In this document: positions 44,316-56,560 of the stretch, one piece after another
How the letters are laid out: every line of letters begins with the position of its first letter
Position numbering within the stretch: position 1 is the first letter of the stretch
Assembly: GCA_034638255.1 (NCBI GenBank)
Contig: JAWPGT010000045.1
Location: forward strand, 1 to 64,000
Reading direction: 5' to 3'
DNA length: 64,000 nt
Source: Coprinus comatus
Taxonomy: Eukaryota; Basidiomycota; Agaricomycetes; Agaricales; Agaricaceae
The notes under the pieces: model-generated
The model's database searches: none
What the model saw: only the letters and a program-made list of their open reading frames with translations
Told to the model about the DNA's origin: nothing
Program-made: the position numbers and the translations under genes

Positions 44316-45916
44316 ATGATGGATACCTCGCGCTTCTCCTGCCCCGCTTGTGGATGTGGAAACACTCACCCTATCACTCCTTCTTCCAACGACTTTTCTC
44401 GACACCAGACAAAGGATGAAGAGATTAGCTGGATTAACAATGAGGCTACTTACCTTGAAAATCAAATCAAACTCTTGCACGTTAAACGTGCATCTCTACT
44501 CCATCAACTCCATATGGTTCAATCTGTCACATATACCATTCCTACCGAAGTTCTCTCATATGTTATAGAAATGGCTGCAAACATGGTGTCAGGAGAGAAA
44601 CCACAAAACAACATTTCATCGTACCTTCCCCTCACATTCAGTGCTGTCTCGTCGCGCTGGCGCCAGGTCACTCATTCATCACGTCATATCTGGACATCGC
44701 TCCGATTGGAATTCGATAACGATTTTCAAGTGACCACATTGTGAAGAACAAGATCCCCTTACTACATTATTACTTCGAAAGAGCCAAACCTTTACCCCTT
44801 GACTTGACTTTTGGCAACTGTACCAGTCAGCCAGACATTCAACCACTCTTGGACATTGCGGTTCGTGATAATCCAACTCAAATCAAATCACTACATGGCC
44901 ATTGTGAAACAGTCCTTCATTGGCAGATTCACGAAACTGTATATCCTGAGCTGCAAGATCTAGAGATATCGGGTGGAATGCACAGGCTATCTGATGGGTG
45001 GATACTCCCTATAGCACCGAAATTGCAACGTTTAACTCTCCAACGCACTGTCAGTGTGCTCTCCCAGTGCACTCCTCTCTCATCAAGTAAAATTACACAC
45101 TTCAAACTCTGCGAGGTTCCCTCTACTTCTTGAATTGCGGAGATCAATTGTCAAATTCCATTGCACTGGTCAACATGAATGAATGTTCCCTCCTATGATA
45201 ACCGTTCAAGACAGTAACACCATCTATACTTTCCCGCAACTCGAGACACTTCATTGGGACTTGTCGGCAGCCGAACTTGGACCTTATTCTTGGGATACGT
45301 TCATACTCCAGCGTCTCAACTTACCCTCCCTTCATAATGTCACAATCCCCAATTTGTCCCCTTATCACCTACAATTCGTGACACCAAAGTCACTTATCAC
45401 ACCAACTCCTTTATCTATGTTACACTTCTCAACTACGCGCCTTCAGCATCATGATTATCGAAAAGAGGAGTTTACGCAACTGCTGAACGATATTAATACG
45501 AGTACCCTGTCTCTTGACATTACAAATCAGGAGTTCATATGTACTCTACTACACGCTTAACTCCCTCACTCCATCTGGAAAATAAGGTTCTCATTCCTGG
45601 TTTGGAGGAGTTGTGGATTACAGGGGTCACTCTAGTACCAATTGAACGTGACATCCCAATCATTGAAATGTGGGGTACCTTCATATACGCAGCACTTGTT
45701 GGAATGCTCGAAGGACGCTTATTACATACAGAAACAGGAACTCTCACAAAACCCTTTTATCTCGCATTTCGGAAACCGAAACCCGAAGAGTTTGAAGCTT
45801 ATAATGAGAGATTACAACGTTTAACTGCAAATAGACCGTTGAAGCTCACTAGGTATGGTGATGTGCCCGGAAAGGATGGAATGGAAAGATTCTTGGCGAC
45901 GTTTGAACAACATTGA
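44316..45916 (+). pseudogene. F-box-like protein, copy 1, frameshifted
   Basis: The start is MMDTSRF with a Cys cluster CPACGCGNTH. A coiled-coil stretch and an F-box-like segment (YTIPTEVLSYVIEM ... FSAVSSRWRQVTHSS, WTSLRLEFD) follow. The frame breaks near 44740, between 45133 and 45183, and near 45540, while the later pieces still align with copies 2 and 3 (KNKIPLLHYYFERAKPLPL, LLHTETGTLTKPFYLAF, RFLATFEQH at the end). Members of this family in Agaricomycetes usually pair an F-box with a leucine-rich, solenoid-like region and act as SCF substrate adaptors. This copy is not functional as it stands. Confidence 0.75.
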
Positions 45917-47187
45917 GGTTATTTGAATTCTTGTCACTTATATATGTATACGGTTCATTCTATGTAAACGATGTCTACTGGTTAAGCAAAGAATCAATGT
46001 GATCGATACTTTCTCAATAAATACTGTCTGGACTCTGGAGTGGACTATTGAACTTCACACCAAAAGAATGCTAATTCTTCTTGGATTATTTACTATAGAC
46101 CTAATGCAATCCATATGCTATGTACTCCCCAAATACATTTAGCCGTATTTTGGGCCTTTGGCCTCTGGCCCTCTATATAATTTTCTAGGTTTCATTACTT
46201 TTGATTAGTAGCGGTTCAGACCAAATCTGCGTATGTGGTCCCATTATGTAAATGTTGGCTTTATGCATGGATATTTGAAGAGGAAAGTTCGAGGAAAAGA
46301 TGAGTAAAATTCTAGGTCAAAATTGATCATCCTGTGGAATGTTCGCACGGATACTGCACATCAAATTATACAACTCTGTCATAATGAACTTTTAGAAAAG
46401 AAAGATAAATACTACATAGTAAGTTACATCCAGTGTAATCCTTTCGATCTACATGCTCGATGCATGATGGAATTTCCGACGCATTTGTTTTAACGATGCC
46501 CATTTATACAGATAGCCCTAGACTTGTCAAGTTCGGATAAATGATTTTGTTTTACGCCAATTCACTATGACCATGACTCTCGCCTTTAAGAAGAGTGTTA
46601 ACTTTTAAAGGGGAAGGAGTGTATAATAAAAATTAATGTAATGAGTAGAGAGGAAAGAGAAGGATTCTTCTTACCGCAGAAGTTGAAGGATGTTCAGTGG
46701 AACCGAGGGGAACGAAAGAAAAGCTGGAGGATATTTATCCTAACCAATACTGTCTAGCTAGTATTATCTAATACCATTGTACTCAAGTGACATATTGATC
46801 TAGCACGAAGATGTTTAGGAACAATCAAAAACTCATTCTGTGTATGTGTATGAGATCGGCACGACTTTCTTCTCTCTCATTTGACTTTATTATGTGGGAT
46901 ATACTGACGCAACTCTGGACAGTGGAATCCGAAACCAGAGCTGAGACCGTCTCCCAGTGTAACGGAACATAAATTTGGTCTGAGACTGCGCACTGAGGTT
47001 TAATGAACCAATTGACTGTTTCTAGTATATACAACCCTGATTATATGTGCTAGCCTATATATAAAAACAAACAGATCTTAACTTTTTGCATAAGTCTTTG
47101 CGCAGTTAGATTAATGATAATCAGCATTACATTGAAATGCATTGATTACATTGATTAGTATACCTACAGTAGTGCACTCCCGACGAA
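45917..47187. other. Intergenic between F-box copies 1 and 2
   Basis: About 1.27 kb without a credible gene. Open frames are short, and no repeat or RNA gene was recognised. Confidence 0.5.
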
Positions 47188-48756
47188 TTAGCCTTGTTCA
47201 AACGTTGCCAAAAACCTATCCATTTCGTCACGTTCAGAGCCACACCTAGTGAGCTTCAAAATGTTACGGCCCACGATCGGTTAATCCTGGTATTATCTCG
47301 TTGCCGGGAACTTCAACACCTTCGTCTTTCTGAAATGCGAGAAAAAATGGGTTTCGAAGCATTCCTGTTTCTCCACATAAACGTTCCTGTAGCATTTTGA
47401 CAAGCGCTGTGTATATCGTATCAAAGCGTGCATGGGGTTCATCTTCTGTGATTTGAAAATATCCGACTTGTAATTCCTCCGAACTTGGGATGAGTGTTTT
47501 GTTTTCGGGATGGAGTGAAGGAGTCAAAGTGTGTAAAGTATTCAAAAATTCTCGTTCCGTAAAACCAATAAACAACCTCTTCGTGTCGACCTGATCGAAT
47601 AACTGGACATTTTCCTCCTCGTAGAATCCGTCAATCTCGGAAGCTGAACTTGATATGTACGCCGAGGATAAAGGAGCTGAGAGCGATTTGAGTGACCTTG
47701 GCGTTCCGAGTCGTACATGTTCTGTGGTTAGACCGGCAAGTGAAACCTCACGAAGAGAGGGTAAAGTGAGACGTTGAAGGAAGAATGTATCCCAAGAATC
47801 AAGGTATTGAACTCGGAACCGATTGTCAGAAATGAATAAGTCGCAATCAAGGGCCCGAAGTCGTGGAAAAGTATAACTTGTATCACACAGAACCAGTGGC
47901 GGGATCACAACGCCAGTAGTGTTCACAGGATTACGAAGTTCAAGGTTGACAATCGTTTTCCGACACTCGAGCAACATGCGGATGCAGTCTTGATATGGAA
48001 CATTAAAGAGTTGGAGGTACGTGATGTTGGTTGCGGAAAAATTGTCTGATATCCAGGTATGCGAAATAGCCAAATGCTGCAATTTAGGTGTTGTGGGGAG
48101 TGTCCATCCCAAGGGCCTTTGGTCGAGAGACAGTCCTGTTATCACTAGGCCTTCCAATTGAGTATATACGGTCTGGTTTCCCTGCCAAGCAGCCACTACT
48201 TCCACAGGAGCAGACAGTGATTCGATACGCGTGGATTATCACAAACAGCAACGTCCAACATCGGTTTGATGGTTTCTGAGTTCGTTTCACAATTGTGATA
48301 AACCAAGGAAAGGGGTAAACTCTTTTCTCTCTCGAAGTAATATCGTAGTAGAGGGATCTTGTTCTTCACGAATGTATTGACTGGGAAATGTTCGTCGAAT
48401 TCCAATCGGAGTGATGTCCATAGAGCAGGTGTTGAACGAGCGACCTGGGGCCAATGAGACGAGACAGCACTGAGGTGGAGGGGAATGAATGATGAAAGTT
48501 GGTTTTTGGGTATTGCCGTGCCATTTTCCTTCATGTCTATCACTATTTGCATGATATATGAGAGAACTTCGGGAGGGATGGTGCATGTGACTGATTGTAT
48601 GGTATTCAGTTTCTAGAGTTCGATTTGTTGGTCAATGGAGGCGACATCACGGCTGATGCGTTCAGCGTTTGTGATGTTCGGGGGAGCGGTAGGGAGAGTG
48701 GTGTGAGGATTATTACATCCACACACAATGCAGGTCAATGGTATACCGCCCGGCAT
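47188..48756 (-). pseudogene. F-box-like protein, copy 2, frameshifted
   Basis: The ATG at 48754–48756 opens with CIVCGCNNPH, matching the Cys cluster of copy 1. An in-frame TAG follows near 48615, where a coiled-coil stretch present in the others is missing. The F-box-like part reads CTIPPEVLSYIMQ and HLSAVSSHWPQVARSTPALW. Frame changes fall near 48215 and 47262. The last stretch ends RFLATFEQG at 47188. It is oriented opposite to copies 1 and 3. Confidence 0.75.
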
Positions 48757-49904
48757 AGCAGCGTGTAAGGCAATGAAGCTCTTCCTACGATTATCAACCT
48801 AACGCACATCGCAGTTCAATGCAGAGGGGAGATAAAGCGGAGAACATTAATCAAAAGACCGATACTGTTCCCGAGGCTCGAGTTAAATAATCTAGTTCAT
48901 CGGCATCTTGAAATTCCATGCCACATGGTAGCGCCGTATTCACTGTGTGGGTGACTCAATAATCTAACTGGATTATCGAGGACATACCTAAACCTTACTC
49001 TGAGACCCACGCTCACGAGTAAAGTAAAGCTTGGACAAATACTCGCTAGTACTTGATAATCTGTGTGGATTACCAAGTCACTGACACAGTGTATTACCAC
49101 TTTTAATATCAAAATCCATACATAATCACAATACAATCACCGACCTAATGACTTCAGGGATCCCACTCAATATTCAGCTATTCAATGTCCAGTGGAAAAG
49201 TCTGTGATGGTATTCTCCGTCAGAGCGTGCTGCACGGCAAAAAAAAACTCGAGCAAAAATCGAATAAGTGTTTGAATTAATGAGCTTACTAGTTAAGAGT
49301 CCTAGTACTACATATACTTATCAACTGGCATGAGAGTTAAACGGGAAATTGCAATAACAGCTCCAAAATCCATATGAAATCCAAGAAACTCGATGAACGA
49401 TAATAAACCTGGGTAAAAGTTTATACAGTGGATTAAAGGAGTTCTTTTTTGAAACCTTGTCAATTTCAGAAATTCATGAGAAGGAAGAATAACAAAACAC
49501 ATCCAAAGAAAGGTTCAAGGTATTCAACTAATCTGTAGAATTAATCCGGATGCTACAAGTCATAGAGAATTTATCAATCTGAACATTTGAACTTTCACAA
49601 ATTGGATTCATCATCTCTGAGTACTGAGGTATGGAATCTAAATTTAAGCTACCTTTTCAACAGACAAAGGCAATTAACAAAAACAAAGCAGCAGAAAACC
49701 ATTGAGTAGAGAAGGAATTTACGAACACGCGCGAGTAGAGTGATTCTTGATGAGACGAGTTGTGGTGTGATGGTATACAAATGAGATGTGATGGAGAGTG
49801 GAGAGAAAAAGAGAACGATGTACTTGAAAAAATCGACAAAAAGAGAACGAAAGGACGACCAAAAACAAAACACGAAAAAAAAAAACAAAGGGTGGAAAAC
49901 TCCT
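48757..49904. other. Intergenic; no gene seen
   Basis: This lies between F-box copy 2 and the 3' end of the tRNA ligase gene. Short frames at 48897–49136 and 49308–49502 lack any recognisable feature. An A-rich tract precedes 49890. Confidence 0.5.
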
Positions 49905-52599
49905 TCACGCAAACAATCCTTTCAAACTCGCATTAACCCACATCCCCTCCTCTCCCCCATCCAACTCCAATTCAACCTCCCTTATTCCATTCAAATTCTC
50001 TCTCTTCTTCCACCTCTCAACCAACGTCATTCCCTCAACAGCCGGAACGCTCTGATTTGTAGTCCCAACCGTAATGTGTAACCGATTCCTCGTTTCCTCA
50101 GACAACTCTTCCAACCACTTCTTTCCTTCTTTCTCTCCAGCGCCCCCCTTACCCAAAACAACATCATCAATAGTAATAACCATAACCCTCCCATCCCACA
50201 ACAATTTGCCAAGTTTACATCTAAATACCGGTTGATGTTCTAATACTTGAATATCACTTGATCTATCCCAAACAGTTTGTTGATTCACTGATTCTTTCAA
50301 AGCTTTCGAATGAACAATGGTAATATGAGGTCTTGCCGTTACTCTATTTCCTTTTTTCAACGTTTGATAATACTGTGTTCCGTCTTCGTCTGTATTAGGT
50401 TTTGAAAATACGTCATCGAGGAGTCTCTGAAGATCGAATTCGGGTAAGAGTCCATAATATCTAGGTGGTTTTGTTGCCTTTTTTGACATTGTGTTTTCGT
50501 TCTTCGACTTTGCATTCCCATTGGCACCAGTTTTGATAATAGCGGGGACATAACTCGCAACCTTTTCTAACCCTTCTCTAATCTTCTCTTCCGACGGTTT
50601 CTCAGGACCAAGTATACCATTAGGTCCACCCAATTCTTTCCAAATCCCATCAACACCTTTCCTAACCATAGATTCCAAATCATCTTCCAATTCCATATCA
50701 ACACAACCATCCATCTCATCATTTTGCAGTTCCTCAAATCCGTTAATAAACATCCAAATCACATCTTCGTGACTTCTTGAAATGGAAGTGTCGGCTTGTA
50801 AGGTTTGATGTTTGTCTCCTCGTGAAATTATACGTTCGGAACATATACGATGTAGGAATGCAGGTGGCTTATCAAGTACCCAGTTTAATGCTATTAAACG
50901 AACTGGGGGTTGGAATTTCGAGACCGCGTCCCGAAGTTGTTGACGATGTTGTTTGAGATGATTATTTCTAAAATTTAAAGTATATGAGTTGTTGGAAATT
51001 TTAGAAAGAACAAAATGAATCATACTTGTCGGCTATGACAACGTTATATTTATCTAATAATGTAACAACGTTTTGAAGGAATATGGGCGCAGATTTCTTA
51101 GCGCGGACGTCATCACTTTCTGTATGACCAAATCCAAATATATGAGCGAGCGCAACTGAAACAGAGGTCTTTCCTAAATATATAGATTAATAGATGAACA
51201 CAACCGATATTGGGATGCAGGACGTACCACATCCGGGAATAGCAATTGGTACAATAATGGCCTTTTCAAATTTTGTACCATCCGATGACTTGAGAGTTGG
51301 TTCTTCTACAACGGCATCTGTACCCTCGGTTGCTAGCCACTGTAGGAAACGTTCTCGGGTAGCGATGATGCCATGACCCTTTGTATAACCGTCGAATGTG
51401 CTCTTGTTCTTCTTAATTTCGTTGGAGACCCAGTTAACATAGAGCTTCGTTTCTTTTCGTTTCATCTTCCCCTTTGGTAAAGCAGAGATACCCTTTCCCG
51501 ATAACAACATCTTTGTAACTTCTCTCCAATCGCGATACATCATATAAGGCTCATCAAACTTGACTTTGAAGAAGAAACAAGAACCAGGCGAGTAAGGAGA
51601 TTTCCCGCTTCGTTTTGCGGTACTACCTTCGGTTGGTGGAGTGGTGACGTGAGTGCGTACCACGAAACCTTCTACAGCTTCTCCTTCCCATTCTCCTACT
51701 TCTCCAATGTGGTTTGTAAAGGTACGGACCTCATCGATAGTATTTACGGTGTGAGTTTTTGTTTTTATGAAGCCCCATTCTTCAGCAAAGGCATCTACGA
51801 TATCGTGTGGCATAGTGATGAAATCTTTTGTAGAGACGTTGAGACCATGAAGATGGAGACCCGTACGTTCAGGAGGATATGCAAGTACGTGTTCCTCGAA
51901 GGAATCGTCGCATAACTATTGGAATGTTAGTTATGTAGGAGTAAAAAGGGATGGAAAAAAAAAATACCTCTGCAACAGCAGTCCAGTTTTGATCCCAGAG
52001 ACAAGCAGCCAGGTCGGCTTCTGTACGACCTTTTCCTTCTAGATAGTTTTTGAGCCATTGTTCTCCTGCCTGAGAGTGAGATAGATGGACGCCAGAAACC
52101 GGTCCGAGAGAGTGTTTTGAGGTTACGACTAGTTTGTCTGGGGAGAGCGCGGCGATGAAGATAATACACCCATTCGATTTGAGAGAAAGAGTGTAAGGTC
52201 CAGCTGTATGTTCTTCCAGAGCTTCCCACTACCACATAGCGTCAAATACATTACTTACAAAGAAACAAAGACGCGTACTGTGGTCCACGGCACCTCTCCG
52301 ATATTGAAGAATTTGTCATAGCCACGAACTACGATTCTCTGTTCGTTTTTGTCTTCTGTGCTGAACAGGCCTCGAGCAAGAGTAGGGAATGGAGAGGGAA
52401 TTTCGTAATATTTGAATTCGTTGCATTTCCAACTGCGTAACTCTACGCTGGGGTCGTTGGGTGCTTTATACAACGACGACCGCACAAGTTTTGGGGATTT
52501 CTTTGATAAAGCAGCAAGGTCCTTGATGAGCTGGGAGTCTTGAGTGGCTAGCATTCTGGTGGTAGAGAACCTCCTGATGGTCGAAGTCAGCCTGAACAT
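49905..52599 (-). CDS. TRL1: tRNA ligase (ligase–kinase–cyclic phosphodiesterase)
   Basis: It seals tRNA exons after intron removal and, in yeast, joins HAC1 mRNA halves. The ATG is at 52597–52599. The N-terminal adenylyltransferase has motif I SLKSNGCIIFI (active Lys) after an intron, then GLHLHGLN and SPGSCFFFKVKFDEPYMMY. The polynucleotide kinase P-loop AIPGCGKTSVSVALA is split by an intron at about 51230. It is followed by NVVIADKNNHLKQHR. The cyclic phosphodiesterase carries two H-x-T motifs, RPHITIVHS and RLHITVGT. All three activities appear intact. The first 16 residues (MFRLTSTIRRFSTTRM) look like a mitochondrial presequence, and Met16 could start a second form. It diverges from F-box copy 3. 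Confidence 0.93.
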
Positions 52600-52828
52600 A
52601 TTATAGTGTCACATGACTCCATACGAGTCTTTATCACTCATCGCCCCTGACTCAACACATATAATTATGGTTCATTCAATTATTCAATGGCATTGATTGT
52701 AGACATTTTGATAATTGGTGCAGTCAGATCAATGCTAGGAAAAGAAGATTCATATCAATCACTGGAATAACGTTATGTTGGTTTGGTATTCCCGTTGCAA
52801 CCACCCACAACCAACACGCAACACTGCT

Positions 52829-54387
52829 ATGCCACCATCCTCTATTGTTGGTCGATGTCGCAATCCTCGTACCACTCATACACTTTCTACCACTACTACC
52901 AAGGCTGAAGACATCAGACGTCTTAACGAGATATCTCCTCCATTGACCAACAAATCCAGTTCTTACCTGTTAAACGCATCTCGCTTCTCAAGCAACTCAA
53001 CTCCATACAATCAGTCTCATACACCATTACATCCGAAATTCTCTCTTATATTATGCTAATGGTGATAAAAGACAACACAACAAGACATTCATCATTTATT
53101 CCACTCCATCTCAGTGCTGTCTCGTCGCACTGGCGCCAAGTCGCTCGTTCAACACCTGCTCTATGGACATCGCTCCGATTGGAATTCGACGAATCCTTTT
53201 CAGTGACCACATTTGTGAAGAACAAAATCCCTCTACTACGCCATTACTTCGAGAGAGCAAAGAGCTTACCCCTTTCCTTGGTTTATCACAATTGTGAAAA
53301 AAAACCAGAAACGATAAAACCACTCTTGGACGTTGCTGTTCGCCACAATCCGACACAAATCAAATCGCTGACTGCTCCTGTGGAAGCAGTGGCTGCTTGG
53401 CAGGGAAACCAGACCGTATATGCTCAATTGGAAACCCTATACATTACGGGACCATCCAACAAAGCACCTTCAGAGTGGACACTCCCCATTGCACCGAAAT
53501 TGCAAGAACTAATTCTAGATCGTACCATAATCTCAAGCATTCCTTCCACAGCCAACATCACAAACCTCGAACTCAGTAATGTCCCATATCAATACTGCAT
53601 CCGCCTATTTCTCGAATGTCGGAAAACACTTGTTGACATCGACGTTTTCCACCCGACAAACACCACTAGCATTGCGATTCCACCGCCAGCTCTAGGTGAC
53701 AAAATCTATACTTTCCCACTACTTCGGACCCTTGGTTGTGACTTATCCTCCCAAGAAGATTTCGAACCCCTAAATGCTTGGGATACATTTATCCTTCAAC
53801 ACATCAATGCACCCTCTCTTTGTGAGGTTTCATTTTCCGAACTAACAGAAAAACATATACAACTCGGAACACCAACGCTACTTAAAGCAACCTCATCTCC
53901 TTTATCCTTGGTGTTTATATCACGAATTCCATTTCCGCCTGGTGCACTCCGGAAAAGAGAGATTGCCCAGTTATTGGATCAAGTTGATACGAAGAAGTTA
54001 TATATTGGCTTTGAGGAAGTGGAATTCTTGAGAACTTTACATATTTTGACTCCCTCACTTCACCCGACAAACAAACTACTCGTTCCTAGTTTGGAGGAGT
54101 TATGGGTCACGTATTACATGATAACCGAAGAGGAAATACCTAGTTTTCACTTTGACTCAATATACGAAGCGCTGGTCAAAATGCTACAAGAGCGTTTAGG
54201 TGGAGAAACAGGAACACTCCGAAAGCCCTTTTTTCTCGCATTTGAAAAAGATGACAATATAGTTCCCCGGGCCAGTGACGAGATGATACAGGATTTAACT
54301 AATCGTGGGGTTTTAAAGCTTACTAGGTGTGCTCTGCCGGGACATGAGGAAATAGATAGATTTTTGGTAACTTTTGAACGAGATTGA
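52829..54387 (+). pseudogene. F-box-like protein, copy 3, single frameshift
   Basis: This is the least damaged copy. An ATG at 52829 starts a short frame (MPPSSIVGRCRNPRTTH) in which the Cys cluster is lost. One base is missing near 52930, after which the frame is open to 54387: DQQIQFLPVKRISLLKQLNS, IQSVSYTITSEILSYIML, HLSAVSSHWRQVARSTPALW, and about 400 residues of Leu-rich solenoid ending RFLVTFERD. A start at 53053 would give 444 residues but without the coiled coil and the first half of the F-box. Whether it is expressed cannot be told. Confidence 0.75.
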
Positions 54388-55899
54388 TTCGTTTAGCTTT
54401 TGCTATGTACTCATGTAATATCGGGACTGTACTGCAGAAAATATGCTCAATGTGGTTGACATTACTCTCATTAATCGAATCACTATGCAGCTTATGGCCT
54501 ATGCGACAAGTTGGTATATTTTCATCGTTTTGGCAATCTTCTATCCTTGTTCCGAAAATGTTCAGGTCATCACTTTGTCCAACGGATTTATTAAATCTTT
54601 CCGAATTGTTATGTATCGGAAAACATGAACTTGTATTATATCCATTTAGTGAGTGATTCCTCAATCAAGACTCACAGGTGCTTTTTTTTACCATCGTCAA
54701 TAATCTTACAAATGACAAATTTGAGAATCTCTGGAGTCTGTAAACTACACGAGATGGTGCAATTAATTGCCGACAAACCGCAAACTTGTATTTCAAGGTA
54801 AACTCTGTATTGCCCAAGCCAAAGCCGAACGTTACACATTACGATTCGGATTTGAATTAAACATTGATGTAGAGAGTATTTCCTCAGACCTCTTCAATTT
54901 CTTGGTCTGGAATTATCGTATATAATAATAGTACATTGGAAGATACGGAACAACGTCATCTTGACCTAGTTCAAACCCAGGAATGCGTCCGAGAGTCACC
55001 TATGGTAGTGCTATCAGCAATCGCAAAAGCAAGGGTAACCCGAACTACTTCGAGGATATCCTTTCCGGTAGCCAGATTCAACCGAGGTTCAACGTTCAAC
55101 TCACACTCTTCGGTACCCCGGGCTATAGCATCAGCCCGACAGAGTATCAGTCGCTCCGACCGACAATGTCATACTCACACCGAGTACAAACCGAAGATGT
55201 GGTTGGGCAAGTCTAAGAAGCTGCTGCTGCATATAGTGCATTTCTTGTACTACCACAGCCTCATAATCGCCAATGTTGGTTTCTCCAGTAGAACGAAACC
55301 TCTTAACGTCGTTCACTATTCTGGGTTCGGTTGCATTTTGTTTGGAATGAGCAAATATTGCTCTCGTGATGGACGAATCAGGACGATCCCGCTGGTGAGA
55401 CCTCTAGCCTGCGTCGGAAGGTAGGAACTGATAGGGTGGCGAGTTGAGTTTCGCTATGTGAGTAGGTTCTAGCGATGGACTGGAAAGAATATAGATTGGT
55501 GCCCCCGTTAACATCAGTACTTTCATCTTCTTAAATCTTTCGCTTTGTGAACCCTCCGATTGGTAGAGCAATGACATCGGGGCAGCCGACCTTGCCTTGA
55601 GCCTGAGCCGTCCAGAGAGAGTACGTATACGGTATTAGTGCTTTTGAGACGTCTGGGGCATATGTGTAACCACGTGTACGGTTACAGAGATGTTTTGCAC
55701 CTAGTATCGTAGTAGTAGATCCGCACGGTCTCTGTATTAGATGATATAAGGGTAAAAGCTAAACGACATTAAGGACGTGCATTTGGTTCGACAACACCTT
55801 CGAAAAGATGAAATCTTAAGCCCAGGACCCACGGCAAGGGAGCACGAGGATCTCACATCAATGGAGAACCTTTCCTGGGAGGGGGCGACATTTGACAGA
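54388..55899. other. Gene-poor stretch; no gene recognised
   Basis: Open frames such as 54936–55424 have no ATG-led domain and no family resemblance I can find. Base composition is even, with no obvious mobile element. Confidence 0.4.
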
Positions 55900-56560
55900 G
55901 ATGTAAGTCAAGTGGCAAGCTCCGTTGAGACTCAATGCCGGAATTAATCGACAGCATGGTTCATCAACAGTTCCCCATAATATACAATGGAGGCGACATC
56001 TGATGGATATACACACCACATGGCAAGCCCGTCGAGATGCGATGCCGAAGACAATTAATATTAGGCATTCGATATGTCAACAGTTCTCCAACTCTAAGTT
56101 CATAGTAAACTAAGAATTTTGGGTGTGCCATTTGGTGAACTAGTGCACCAAGTGGCAAGCTTAGGCCATTGTAACTCAACGCCAGGACCAATCATAGGCA
56201 TGGTACATCAACAGGCGACAATTGGCGGATCAACACACCAAGTGGCAAACACTGTCGAGACTCGACGCCCAGATCAATCGTTAGCATGGTCACCAACAGC
56301 TCCCCAGGTAACATTTGGCGGATCAACACACCAAGCCCCCACCGACGCTGGATTTAGCACAGCCGTCAGCGGTTCGAAATAATAATACACGTTACATTTG
56401 GCGGCATGAATGCACACCAAGCCCCCTCCGACGCTGGATTTAGCACAGTCGTCAGCGGTTCGAAATAATAGGGAGAACCTTGACCCCATTCATTTGGCGG
56501 CATATATGCACACCAAGCCCCCATCGACACGGGATTAGCACGGACGTCAACGGTTCGATA
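55900..56560 (+). repeat. Degenerate minisatellite of about 80–130 bases per unit
   Basis: About seven diverged units share cacaccaagtggcaag, gtcgagactc.acgcc, agcatggt.catcaacag and catttggcgg landmarks. The last three (starting near 56312, 56395 and 56491) are closest and share caccaagcccc, cgacgctggatttagcac and cagcggttcgaaataa. Confidence 0.7.

Noticed and set aside
54936..55424. 162-codon plus-strand frame
   Set aside because: It has no recognisable domain and low protein character, and a competing frame of similar quality overlaps it. It looks like a chance open frame.
56340..56480. tRNA or SINE B box (GGTTCGAAA) in the minisatellite
   Set aside because: The CC of the B box consensus is missing, there is no matching A box, and no cloverleaf can be drawn.
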